A stretch of DNA of 21,842 nucleotides from JADJYF01 sp043782755 (lineage in GTDB: Bacteria; Pseudomonadota; Gammaproteobacteria; Ga0077536): contig JAYWAC010000330.1 in assembly GCA_043782755.1 (NCBI GenBank), positions 1 to 21,842 on the forward strand. Direction: 5' to 3'. Made by a program: the position numbers and the translations under genes. This document shows, piece by piece, positions 15,499 to 21,808 of this stretch; the stretch's first letter is position 1, and the number at the start of each line of letters is the position of its first letter. The notes under the pieces were generated by a model. That model was not told the origin of the DNA and made no database searches. It saw only the letters and a program-made list of their open reading frames with translations.

Positions 15499-16296
15499 AT
15501 GACGACCGACTGCTACGAGATCCGCGCAATCAAATACGCGCGCCTGATGCGCCGCTCGCCGGACAATTTCATCGGCGGCGACATCCACAACAGCGAGATG
15601 CCACTCAACTATTACGTCTGGGTGATCTCGAACCGTGAGCGCAGCATCGTTGTCGATACCGGTTTTAACGAGGCCATGGCCGGCAAACGCGGCCGCCAAA
15701 TCGTCAAGCCGGTAGCCCTGGGCTTGTCGGCCCTCGATATTCGGCCCGAAACCGTCAACGACGTGATCGTTACCCATATGCACTACGATCACGCTGGCAA
15801 TATTCCGCTGTTTCCGCAGGCGCGCTTCCATCTGCAGGACAAGGAAATGGAATTTGCGACCGGAAGATGCATGTGCCACGACCTGCTGAGCCATGGCTAC
15901 GAGGCCGACGATGTCGTCAACCTGGTGCGCTGTGTGTTTGACCGCCGCGTGCAGTATCACGATGGCGCCGCTGAGATCGCGCCTGGTGTGGAAGTGCACC
16001 ACATCGGTGGCCATACCAAGGGTTTACAGGCGGTGCGCGTGCGTACCAATCGCGGATGGGTAGTGCTGGCGTCGGATGCCAGTCATTTCTATGAACATAT
16101 GGAACAGGACCGCGCGTTCCCTGTGATCTATCACCTTGGCGACATGCTGGCTGGCTATAGCACCCTGCGTCGACTGGCGACGTCGCCACGACACATCATC
16201 CCCGGCCACGACCCGCTGGTGATGGGTCGTTATCCGGCTGCGGGCAACGGTATGGAAGATTGGATCGTGCGGCTCGACCTCGAACCGAATGCGTAG
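15499..16296 (+). CDS. Metallo-beta-lactamase-fold hydrolase, N-acyl homoserine lactonase-like
   Basis: 265 residues with a full dinuclear zinc site. HMHYDHAG gives His93, His95, Asp97 and His98. The remaining ligands are His172 in GGHTKG, Asp193 in ASDASHFYEH and His237 in IPGHDP. The order, spacing and ASDA.H.YEH motif match the AiiA/AttM lactonase branch rather than antibiotic beta-lactamases or glyoxalase II. Such enzymes open lactone rings: acyl-homoserine lactones in quorum quenching, or gamma-butyrolactone in the AttM case. Given the neighbours (CMD-like, PrpD-like, flavin monooxygenase), a metabolic lactone is as likely as a signal molecule. No signal peptide is visible, so it should be cytoplasmic. 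The ribosome site CCCAGGAGTAA lies about 7 bases before the ATG. It is probably the last gene of the run; a hairpin follows it. Confidence 0.92.
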   Translation: MTTDCYEIRAIKYARLMRRSPDNFIGGDIHNSEMPLNYYVWVISNRERSIVVDTGFNEAMAGKRGRQIVKPVALGLSALDIRPETVNDVIVTHMHYDHAGNIPLFPQARFHLQDKEMEFATGRCMCHDLLSHGYEADDVVNLVRCVFDRRVQYHDGAAEIAPGVEVHHIGGHTKGLQAVRVRTNRGWVVLASDASHFYEHMEQDRAFPVIYHLGDMLAGYSTLRRLATSPRHIIPGHDPLVMGRYPAAGNGMEDWIVRLDLEPNA

Positions 16297-16316
16297 TTAC
16301 AGAGCAGCCGTAAGGC

Positions 16317-16350
16317 GCAAGGCGCTCTGCCATTCGCGCACTGCGCTTGC
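16317..16350 (+). terminator. Hairpin after the lactonase-like gene (possible terminator)
   Basis: GCAAGGCGC and GCGCTTGC pair as an 8-bp stem with one bulged G around a 17-base loop, 21 bases after the stop. No T run follows. The rest of the 16297-16559 gap shows no gene on the plus strand, and the minus-strand open frame across it has no homology I recognise. Confidence 0.35.
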
Positions 16351-16559
16351 ACCGACAAACGCAACTGCAAAGGGCGTTGATTGTGGTGAGCGAGGGACGT
16401 GAGCCTGCTTGCCCTGCACTATGCGCAGTCTGCTCGCGGCGAGACAACTTGGCGATGGGCTGCCGGCCACGTAGGCCCTCAAGTATCCTTGCCATACCAA
16501 ATTCCCGCCGCGCGGCCTTTTGCTGCATGATGTCGTCCGTCCAGCGATAAGCGCGAGCC

Positions 16560-18644
16560 ATGACCTTTCTATTCTCTTTCGTCAGCCTGCTGGGCGCCTT
16601 TCTGCTATTCCAGATCCAGCCGATGATCAGCAAGTTCATCCTGCCGTGGTTCGGCGGCAGTCCGAGCGTGTGGACCTTGTGCATGTTGTTCTTTCAGGTC
16701 GTGCTGTTTGGCGGTTACAGCTATGCGCATTTCGTCGCGCGACTCGCGCCCCGCACGCAGGCGATCGTGCATGGTGTATTGCTCCTCGTTGCCGCTTTGC
16801 AATTGCCAGTGGTACCGAGCGAGGCTTTGAAGCCGAGTGGCGGCGGTGACCCTTCCTGGCAAATTTTTCAATTGCTGTTGACGACGGTCGGCTTGCCGTA
16901 CTTCATGTTGTCGGCGACCAGTCCCTTGGTGCAGGTATGGTATGCACGGGTCTATCCCGGCCGCGTGCCGTATCGGCTCTATGCGCTTTCCAATGTCGGC
17001 TCGCTGGCCGCGTTGCTGAGTTATCCTGTCCTGATCGAGACGCGCTGGGACGTGATCGTGCAGGCCTACATCTGGTCTTTTGCCTACGCCGGCTTCGCGT
17101 TGTTGATGCTTATTTGCGCGATCTTGAGCTGGCAGCAGGCGCAGGCCGTAACGTCCATGTCGATGGCTGGCGGCGCGCGCGTCGGAGTGCCATCACCCAG
17201 GGCGCTGCGCCGTGCGCTATGGGTGGCGTTGCCCGCGCTGGCGTCGGCGATGTTGTTGTCGACCACCAATCATGTGTGCCAAGACGTCGCTGTCATTCCG
17301 TTCCTGTGGGTGGTGCCACTCTCGCTCTATCTGTTGTCCTTCATTATTACTTTCGATCATCCGCGCTGGTATGCGCGACCGTGGTGGGGTGCATTGGCGA
17401 TGCTCGCCTTGTTTGCGAGTGCCGGTTGGGATGATTTGCCGTGGCCGGATTTCGGTCGCTATCGCATCGTCGTCGAAATCGTCGTCAATTTTCTCGCCAT
17501 GTTCAGTGTCTGCGTGGTGTGTCACGGCGAGTTGGTGCGCAAGAAGCCGAACATCGAGTATCTCACCGAGTACTACTTGTTCATGTCGGCCGGCGGCGCG
17601 CTCGGCGGCTTGCTCGTGAGCCTGCTCGCGCCGCTCATCTTCACCACCTATCTCGAATGGACTATCGGTCTCATGGTCGGAACCGCCATCGCCGCCTGGG
17701 TCACGTATCGCGGGCTGGCACCCACTCTGGCGCCGTCATGGTCACAGGCCAGCGGTCTATTGTTCGGCACGCTTACCCTCGGCGCCTTGTATTTCATGCA
17801 GGCGTGGCAATTGTCCGACGATGATGCGAGCGCGCGCACACGCAACTTCTACGGCACCCTGCGGATCCAGGATCGCAAAACCAAACCCGACGATCCGGGT
17901 GTCGAAGCACTGGATTTCCGTTCACTCTATTCCAATGGCACCGAGCACGGTCGCCAGTTCATGCGCGCCGATCTGCGCCGCGAGCCCCTGTCTTATTACG
18001 GTGAGGAGACGGCGGTCGGGCAGTTGTTGACCGAGTTGCAAACCAAGCCGCACGCGCGCATCGGCATCGTCGGCATGGGCACCGGTACCTTGGCGAGCTA
18101 TGGCGTGGCCGGACAGGTTTTTCGTTTCTACGAAATCAATCCGGACGTGGTGCAGATCGCGCGCTCACATTTCACATTCATCGACGACATGCTGGTGCGT
18201 GGTGGTCGCTACGAGCTCGCGCTCGGCGACGCCCGCCTCATGCTCGAGCACGAAGCGGATCAACACTTCGATGCCTTGGTGCTCGATGCCTTCAGCGGCG
18301 ACTCGGTACCGGTACATCTACTGACCAAGGAAGCATTCGCGATCTATCAGCGTCATCTCACGCCGAACGGCGTGATTGCCATCCACATTACTAATCGCTT
18401 TCTCAATCTCGCGCCGGTCGTCGAACGCTTGGCGCGCGAGTTCGGCTTCGCCAGCACCCGCATCAGCCTGCAGCACGTGCATCGCGTCGGTCACTACCAT
18501 CCCGATTACGTGTTATTGAGTCGCGACGAAGCATTCATCCGGCGCCATCCCGCCGTGATCCCTGACTATGCGCGCGACGTGCCGGACATCGCCTTGTGGA
18601 CCGATCGCGCTCATAACCTATTTCAGATCCTGCAGAGCCGCTGA
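16560..18644 (+). CDS. Fused multi-pass membrane / spermidine synthase-like protein
   Basis: 694 residues. Residues 1-415 hold about ten hydrophobic segments, beginning FLFSFVSLLGAFLLFQIQPM with no signal peptide. QPMISKF and LPWFGGSPSVWTLCMLFFQ (28-46) are typical of the fused MFS/spermidine synthase family. Residues about 430-694 form a spermidine-synthase-like Rossmann domain with glycine loop GMGTGTLASYG (505-515), acidic FYEINPD (523-529), GDAR (556-559) and the gate motif DAFSGDSVP (576-584). The C-terminus LWTDRAHNLFQIL is also a family feature. Whether these proteins make polyamines is not established; the aminopropyl-transfer site is only partly kept. The domain should lie on the cytoplasmic side. 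The ATG at 16560 has a weak ribosome site, but starting there gives the expected N-terminus. It stands alone between two gaps. Confidence 0.88.
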   Translation: MTFLFSFVSLLGAFLLFQIQPMISKFILPWFGGSPSVWTLCMLFFQVVLFGGYSYAHFVARLAPRTQAIVHGVLLLVAALQLPVVPSEALKPSGGGDPSWQIFQLLLTTVGLPYFMLSATSPLVQVWYARVYPGRVPYRLYALSNVGSLAALLSYPVLIETRWDVIVQAYIWSFAYAGFALLMLICAILSWQQAQAVTSMSMAGGARVGVPSPRALRRALWVALPALASAMLLSTTNHVCQDVAVIPFLWVVPLSLYLLSFIITFDHPRWYARPWWGALAMLALFASAGWDDLPWPDFGRYRIVVEIVVNFLAMFSVCVVCHGELVRKKPNIEYLTEYYLFMSAGGALGGLLVSLLAPLIFTTYLEWTIGLMVGTAIAAWVTYRGLAPTLAPSWSQASGLLFGTLTLGALYFMQAWQLSDDDASARTRNFYGTLRIQDRKTKPDDPGVEALDFRSLYSNGTEHGRQFMRADLRREPLSYYGEETAVGQLLTELQTKPHARIGIVGMGTGTLASYGVAGQVFRFYEINPDVVQIARSHFTFIDDMLVRGGRYELALGDARLMLEHEADQHFDALVLDAFSGDSVPVHLLTKEAFAIYQRHLTPNGVIAIHITNRFLNLAPVVERLAREFGFASTRISLQHVHRVGHYHPDYVLLSRDEAFIRRHPAVIPDYARDVPDIALWTDRAHNLFQILQSR

Positions 18645-18787
18645 GCGGCCGGCGCGCGCAGCGACACGGGTCGCCGCTAGATCTTCAGTCCGATGCGGGT
18701 GCGCACTGCGCAGCACGCGCAGGCGACGAGTTAGTCGTTCGTCCCCCTGACACTCTGAAGCATGTCGGAGTAGAGTTCTCCTCCAGT

Positions 18788-18822
18788 CTAGATCCCGAAT
18801 AACACTCGGTCGGGTAATCTAG
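18788..18822 (+). repeat. Dyad in the leader of the oxocamphor-hydrolase-like gene
   Basis: CTAGATCCCGA pairs with TCGGGTAATCTAG: stems of 6 and 5 bp separated by a 2-base bulge, with an 11-base loop. It lies 51 bases before the ATG at 18874 in a 229-base gap (18645-18873) without other clear features. It could be an operator, an attenuator, or a terminator of upstream transcription; no T run follows. Confidence 0.4.
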
Positions 18823-18873
18823 TGTCCCCGTTTGTGTAACCGCAGCGGACCTATGGCATTGCCTGGAGAACCC

Positions 18874-19647
18874 ATGACTACCTTCGACTCGTACGCGACT
18901 AAGTATCGGCATCTGCGCATGGAACGCCGCGATGGCATCCTCCAGATCACGCTGCATTCCGATGGCCAGACACTACGTTGGGGAGGCGGACCGCACGAAG
19001 AATTCGGGTCCGCTTTTCGCGATATTGGTGCCGATCCAGACAACAGGGTGATCATCATGACCGGCGTGGGAGACGCCTTCATTGAAGCCGTGGATGCGTC
19101 AAATGTCGGTCAACGTCTGCCGACATCACAGATGTCACCGCAGACCTGGAATCACATCTACTGGAACGCCAAACAACTGTTAATGAATCTCCTCGAAATC
19201 GAAGTGCCGATGATCGCTGCGGTCAATGGCCCGGTGTCGATTCATGCAGAGTTGGCAGTGCTGTGTGACATCGTGCTTGCGGCCGAACATGCGTCGTTCC
19301 AGGACGCCCCGCATTTCCCCAATGGGCTGGTGCCCGGCGATGGTGTGCATGTGATCTGGCCGCTGGTACTCGGCATCAATCGCGGTCGGTATTTTCTGCT
19401 CACCGGCCAGACGCTCTCTGCGCAGCGGGCAGAAGAGATGGGGGTAGTCAACGAGGTGCTGCCGGCGGATAAGCTCCTTCCACGTGCCTGGGAACTGGCC
19501 TACCAGCTGGCGAACCAACCGCCGCTCACGCTGCGCTACGCTCGCGTCGTTTTGACCCAGCGTTTGAAGCAACTGATGCTGGAACATCTCGGTCATGGAC
19601 TCGCCTTGCAGGGCTTGGCAGCGAATGACTACTGGCCTCCTGCATGA
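18874..19647 (+). CDS. Crotonase-fold beta-diketone hydrolase, 6-oxocamphor hydrolase-like
   Basis: 257 residues, the length of 6-oxocamphor hydrolase (OCH), whose retro-Claisen reaction cleaves a cyclic 1,3-diketone C-C bond without coenzyme A. Relative to OCH as I remember it, shared stretches are YATKYRHLRMER (7-18), IEVPMIAAVNGPV (109-121), FQDAPHFPNGLVPGDG (142-157) and NRGRYFLLTGQ (169-179). The active-site residues His41, His124, His147 and Asp156 match OCH His45, His122, His145 and Asp154. The position of OCH Glu244 is Gln246 here (GLALQGLAAND). The enoyl-CoA hydratase glutamates are absent, so it should not be a beta-oxidation enzyme. The start ATG 18874 follows GGAG by 5 bases; an earlier in-frame GTG at 18832 lacks a site. 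It is isolated, with an upstream dyad. The P450 at 1813 is the kind of partner that would make the diketone precursor, but that link is inference. Confidence 0.85.
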   Translation: MTTFDSYATKYRHLRMERRDGILQITLHSDGQTLRWGGGPHEEFGSAFRDIGADPDNRVIIMTGVGDAFIEAVDASNVGQRLPTSQMSPQTWNHIYWNAKQLLMNLLEIEVPMIAAVNGPVSIHAELAVLCDIVLAAEHASFQDAPHFPNGLVPGDGVHVIWPLVLGINRGRYFLLTGQTLSAQRAEEMGVVNEVLPADKLLPRAWELAYQLANQPPLTLRYARVVLTQRLKQLMLEHLGHGLALQGLAANDYWPPA

Positions 19648-19720
19648 CATCGGTCTGCGGGTCCGTGCATTGACAGCTCGCGCAGGACCGACAGCCGGGG
19701 AGACTCTTCCAAGCTGCTGA

Positions 19721-19921
19721 CGGCGCGACGATGAGTTCGTCGGCCTTCATCAATCCGACGGGCAGCCGCCGCCGCCGCGCTATGGCTTCCCGATGAAGCT
19801 CCGTATGCCGACCAAGCTCGGCTACAAAAATCCAAAATATATACAGGCGATATTCGTCACTAATACTTATCCCGGCGGTTATTGGGAAGACCAGGGTTAT
19901 AACTGGTTCGGTGTCAGCTGA
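19721..19921 (+). pseudogene. C-terminal remnant of a sulfite-oxidase-type molybdopterin oxidoreductase
   Basis: A 66-codon open frame, closed upstream by TGA at 19718-19720 and ending TGA 19919-19921. From 19781 it encodes YGFPMKLRMPTKLGYKNPK, then YIQAIFVTNTYPGGYWEDQG and YNWFGVS. The pattern 'G.P.KLR.PTKLGYK..K', followed by 'GGYWEDQGY.W', is the C-terminal end of the molybdopterin-binding oxidoreductase domain in short SorA/YedY-like proteins. The residues before it (HQSDGQPPPPR) look decayed from an 'NG.PL' turn. There is no start codon with a ribosome site, and the cofactor-binding part is missing. The preceding gene ends only 73 bases earlier, so most of the original gene is gone. The frame is a relic, not a functional gene. 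It suggests a deletion joined the crotonase gene to this tail. Confidence 0.7.
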
Positions 19922-19994
19922 CAGCCGGCCAGAGATTCCGGCAAGCTGGCATCCAAGTCGCATCTCGTTCCAACTGAAATAAGGGACATAGGTG

Positions 19995-20033
19995 ATGAAG
20001 ATTCTTACCGCAATCGATTTCATCGCCTTATAG
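19995..20033 (+). other. Twelve-codon open frame before the EF-hand gene
   Basis: ATG AAG ATT CTT ACC opens a 12-residue frame, MKILTAIDFIAL, ending at TAG 20031-20033, with AAGGGA and AGGTG upstream. It resembles the start of the EF-hand signal peptide (MKIIPSILAL). It could be a truncated copy, a leader peptide or chance. Confidence 0.2.
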
Positions 20034-20034
20034 T
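20005..20034 (+). promoter_or_regulatory. Candidate promoter of the EF-hand gene
   Basis: TATAGT (20029-20034) differs from the -10 consensus at one base. TTACCG (20005-20010) is a weak -35 at 18 bases spacing. A transcript starting about 7 bases downstream would have a leader of roughly 60 bases. Confidence 0.35.
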
Positions 20035-20069
20035 GTACGGGAGGACGGATACTTGAGTTCTCATATCAA

Positions 20070-20083
20070 ATTGTTCAAACAAT
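20070..20083. promoter_or_regulatory. Operator-like dyad before the EF-hand gene
   Basis: ATTGTT-CA-AACAAT is a perfect 6-base inverted repeat lying 18 bases before the ATG at 20102 and downstream of the candidate -10. In this GC-rich sequence a 14-base A/T-rich dyad stands out. A repressor site is plausible; no factor is assigned. Confidence 0.4.
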
Positions 20084-20101
20084 AACGGGAGAGAGAGAAT
20101 T

Positions 20102-20440
20102 ATGAAAATCATACCGTCCATCTTGGCGCTGGCTGTCACCAGCAGCGTGTGCGTAGCCGATGGCTTCATGCCATGGGCAGATGTCGCGAAAATGTATGAC
20201 GACAACAATGACAGTAAGGTGTCCATGGCGGAAGTGAAGGCGATGGAGCATGTCCTAGGAAAAGGCTTCGCTGGATTCCAACCTTGGTTTTCAGATCACT
20301 TCGCGGAGCTCGATAGTGACAAGGACGGTACAGTTTCGATGGATGAAATGAAGGCCTGGATGAAGACCCACAAAATATCGGATGACGAAATGTCGAAAGG
20401 CTTCTATAAAGGTTTTGGCTTCATGCCCAACAACCAGTAA
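20102..20440 (+). CDS. Secreted EF-hand calcium-binding protein
   Basis: 112 residues. The N-terminus has a short basic end and hydrophobic core with likely cleavage after Ala19 (VCVA-DG), so the mature 93-residue protein should be periplasmic. Two EF-hand loops are visible: DDNNDSKVSMAE (33-44), with Asp, Asn, Asp and Glu at positions 1, 3, 5 and 12 but no central Gly, and DSDKDGTVSMDE (71-82), which is canonical. Helices flank both loops. The C-terminus FYKGFGFMPNNQ has no anchor. It probably binds Ca2+ as a buffer, sensor or structural partner. The ribosome site ACGGGAGAGAGAG precedes the ATG. It lies 180 bases after the molybdopterin-enzyme remnant and may once have been expressed with it; the present function is unknown. 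Codon use is more A-rich than its neighbours (many Lys, Asp and Met codons). Confidence 0.88.
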   Translation: MKIIPSILALAVTSSVCVADGFMPWADVAKMYDDNNDSKVSMAEVKAMEHVLGKGFAGFQPWFSDHFAELDSDKDGTVSMDEMKAWMKTHKISDDEMSKGFYKGFGFMPNNQ

Positions 20441-20498
20441 TACTGAGTTGCGCGCGTCGGGTTGCCCGTTTCATCAAACGGCGCGCGAGCATCACCCG

Positions 20499-20541
20499 AA
20501 TCCCGAGCTTGAGAACACTCCTTGTCCTCAAGTTCGGGATT
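20499..20541. repeat. Strong inverted repeat (15-bp stem) after the EF-hand gene
   Basis: AATCCCGAGCTTGAG and CTCAAGTTCGGGATT pair along 15 bases with one G-T pair. Three more pairs form inside after a mismatch, leaving a 5-base loop. It lies 58 bases after the EF-hand stop. It could end transcription of that gene, although no T run follows, or be a copy of a dispersed palindromic element. The remainder of the 252-base gap to the next gene has no coding signal. Confidence 0.6.
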
Positions 20542-20692
20542 GCCTTGACTGGCGTTCACGAGCTTGAACTCTGCTGCGTGCCATAACCGCGCGCGCCCTC
20601 GTAGTTGACTCTGCTCGAAGGCAAGGCATAGCTTACGCGGCAGTGTCCGCGACTGTCCGCCAGGGCGGGTTCCAATCAAGGGAAGATCGCAG

Positions 20693-21196
20693 GTGACGAA
20701 CGAAGCACGCATCCAGGCGCTCGAAGATCAACTCGGCCGCCTGCACGATATTCGCGCCATCGAACAGTTGAAATATCGCTACGCGAACTACTGTGACAAT
20801 GGCTACGACGCGGAAGGCATCGCTTCGCTCTTCACGCCGGACGGTGTGTGGGTGGTCAATGGTGTGGGCGGCGATGTGGTCGGCGCTGAGGCCATACGTA
20901 AGCACTTTCGTGAGTTATCGAGATCGATCTCCTGGGCCCTGCATTTCATAATCGCGCCACAGGTGAACTTGGCCGCTGATCGCCACAGCGCCGTCGGCAA
21001 GTTCTATCTGCTGTGTCATTGCACTATTGCAAAGACCGGCGCGCCGCGTGAGCAAGACGCCGTCGTCCTCACGCTAAACTACGTCGATCAGTTTGTGAAG
21101 CAGGACGGGCACTGGTTGTTTAAGGAACTGCGCGGCACCATGCATCAGGCCTCGACCTGGGAGCTCGGCTGGGTCAAACAACAATGGCGACCATAA
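20693..21196 (+). CDS. SnoaL-like / NTF2-fold protein
   Basis: 167 residues with the pattern of SnoaL_4-type domains. An N-terminal helix ALEDQLGRLHDIRAIEQLKYRYANYCDNG (9-37) is followed by the strand-turn FTPDGVWVVNG (47-57), a helix GAEAIRKHFREL (64-75) and curved sheet strands to about 150. SnoaL-like domains act as cyclases, isomerases or dehydratases of polyketide- or steroid-like substrates, or only bind ligands. The conserved Tyr28, Tyr30 and Asp50 positions are present, and His84 lies where some family members have a catalytic His. The start is GTG at 20693, with AAGGGAAG about 7 bases upstream; a start later in the helix would cut the domain. The EthD-like gene follows after only 15 bases, so the two form an operon. 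Confidence 0.85.
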   Translation: MTNEARIQALEDQLGRLHDIRAIEQLKYRYANYCDNGYDAEGIASLFTPDGVWVVNGVGGDVVGAEAIRKHFRELSRSISWALHFIIAPQVNLAADRHSAVGKFYLLCHCTIAKTGAPREQDAVVLTLNYVDQFVKQDGHWLFKELRGTMHQASTWELGWVKQQWRP

Positions 21197-21211
21197 AGAG
21201 AGTATGAGGAC

Positions 21212-21544
21212 ATGAGCAAACCGGTACGAACCATGGCTATTCTCGGCCGCAAACCCGGCATGAGTTTCGAACAATTCGACCGCTACTGGTTGGAAGTCCA
21301 TGCACCGCTGGCGGCGCAATTGCCGGGTGTACTGCGCTACGTGCAACGCCACGTCGAAGCGCCGGGCACCGAGTTCGGTATCGACGGCTTCGCGTTCATC
21401 GATTACGAAAGCGCGGCAGCCATGGACGCCGCCTGGGCCAGCCCGGCCGGCCAACGGGCACTCGCCGATGTGCCTAATTTTCTCGGACGCCACGAAGTCG
21501 TCGTCATCACCGATCACGTTATCATCGATAAGGAAGACGTCTGA
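21212..21544 (+). CDS. EthD-domain (dimeric alpha/beta barrel) protein
   Basis: 110 residues, the usual length of an EthD-type ferredoxin-like barrel domain. The family signature is GRKPGMSFEQFDRYWLEVHAP (12-32), followed by PGVLRYVQRHV (38-48). A second half has FAFIDYESAAAMDAAWASPAG and a final strand VVVITDHVIID. EthD itself is needed for ethyl tert-butyl ether breakdown in Rhodococcus, in an unclear way. Related barrels act as cofactor-free monooxygenases, cyclases or decarboxylases on polycyclic compounds. The C-terminal half is diverged, so an active site cannot be stated. The ribosome site TATGAGGAC is immediately before the ATG. Coupled with the SnoaL-like gene (15-base spacing), it suggests two enzymes working on the same substrate, perhaps that of the crotonase-fold hydrolase upstream. 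Confidence 0.85.
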   Translation: MSKPVRTMAILGRKPGMSFEQFDRYWLEVHAPLAAQLPGVLRYVQRHVEAPGTEFGIDGFAFIDYESAAAMDAAWASPAGQRALADVPNFLGRHEVVVITDHVIIDKEDV

Positions 21545-21728
21545 GTTCGCAGGACCACAGTCCCATGTGAGCAACGGCAGGTAGACCCGCCGCAATGGAT
21601 GCGAGCAGAGCTTCGGGGAAGTTCGATGGCAATCGGCTCGGTAGCGCCTTGAGAACGAGCGCAATATTGTTGACCAGTTCCTTTTTAATCGAAGCGGTCA
21701 ACAGCGTGTGCGATAGAAGTGGTATGGG
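21522..21728 (-). pseudogene. Possible decayed C-terminus of a HipA-like protein
   Basis: A minus-strand frame, open between stops, reads KKELVNNIALVLKALPSRL, then PSNFPEALLASIAAGL. The pattern 'L...LP..FP......I..GL' resembles the end of HipA-type kinases of toxin-antitoxin pairs. There is no start codon with a ribosome site, and the upstream frame is broken by TGA at 21729-21731. It overlaps the last bases of the EthD-like gene on the other strand. The evidence is a short motif only. The rest of 21545-21842 shows no convincing gene. Confidence 0.2.
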
Positions 21729-21782
21729 TCAGGATCTCGTGGTCCTGCGCCGACGAAAGCCGCAGCTGAAACTCACGCGAAA

Positions 21783-21808
21783 ATCACGCATAGAAATATG
21801 CGAGTGAT
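21783..21808. repeat. Small bulged hairpin near the right edge
   Basis: ATCACGCATA pairs with TATGCGAGTGAT: two 5-bp stems with a 2-base bulge and a GAAA loop. A GAAA tetraloop can stabilise an RNA hairpin. No T run or adjacent gene shows its purpose. Confidence 0.3.

Noticed and set aside
16196..16684. Minus-strand open frame covering the 16297-16559 gap
   Set aside because: It runs antisense into two well-supported genes, has Arg/Ser/Cys-rich low-quality composition, and shows no motif.
18832..18873. Upstream GTG start of the crotonase-fold gene
   Set aside because: No ribosome site there; GGAG is correctly placed for ATG 18874.
19763..19780. CCG triplet run as a meaningful repeat
   Set aside because: Only four to five units, ordinary for GC-rich DNA, and it lies inside the decayed part of the molybdopterin-enzyme remnant.
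20102..20160. Lipoprotein signal for the EF-hand protein (Cys17)
   Set aside because: The residues before the Cys (TSSV) do not fit a lipobox; ordinary cleavage after VCVA is more likely.
21595..21807. 70-codon plus-strand frame near the right edge
   Set aside because: No ribosome site, no domain, and composition typical of chance frames; the opposite strand gives a more protein-like pattern.
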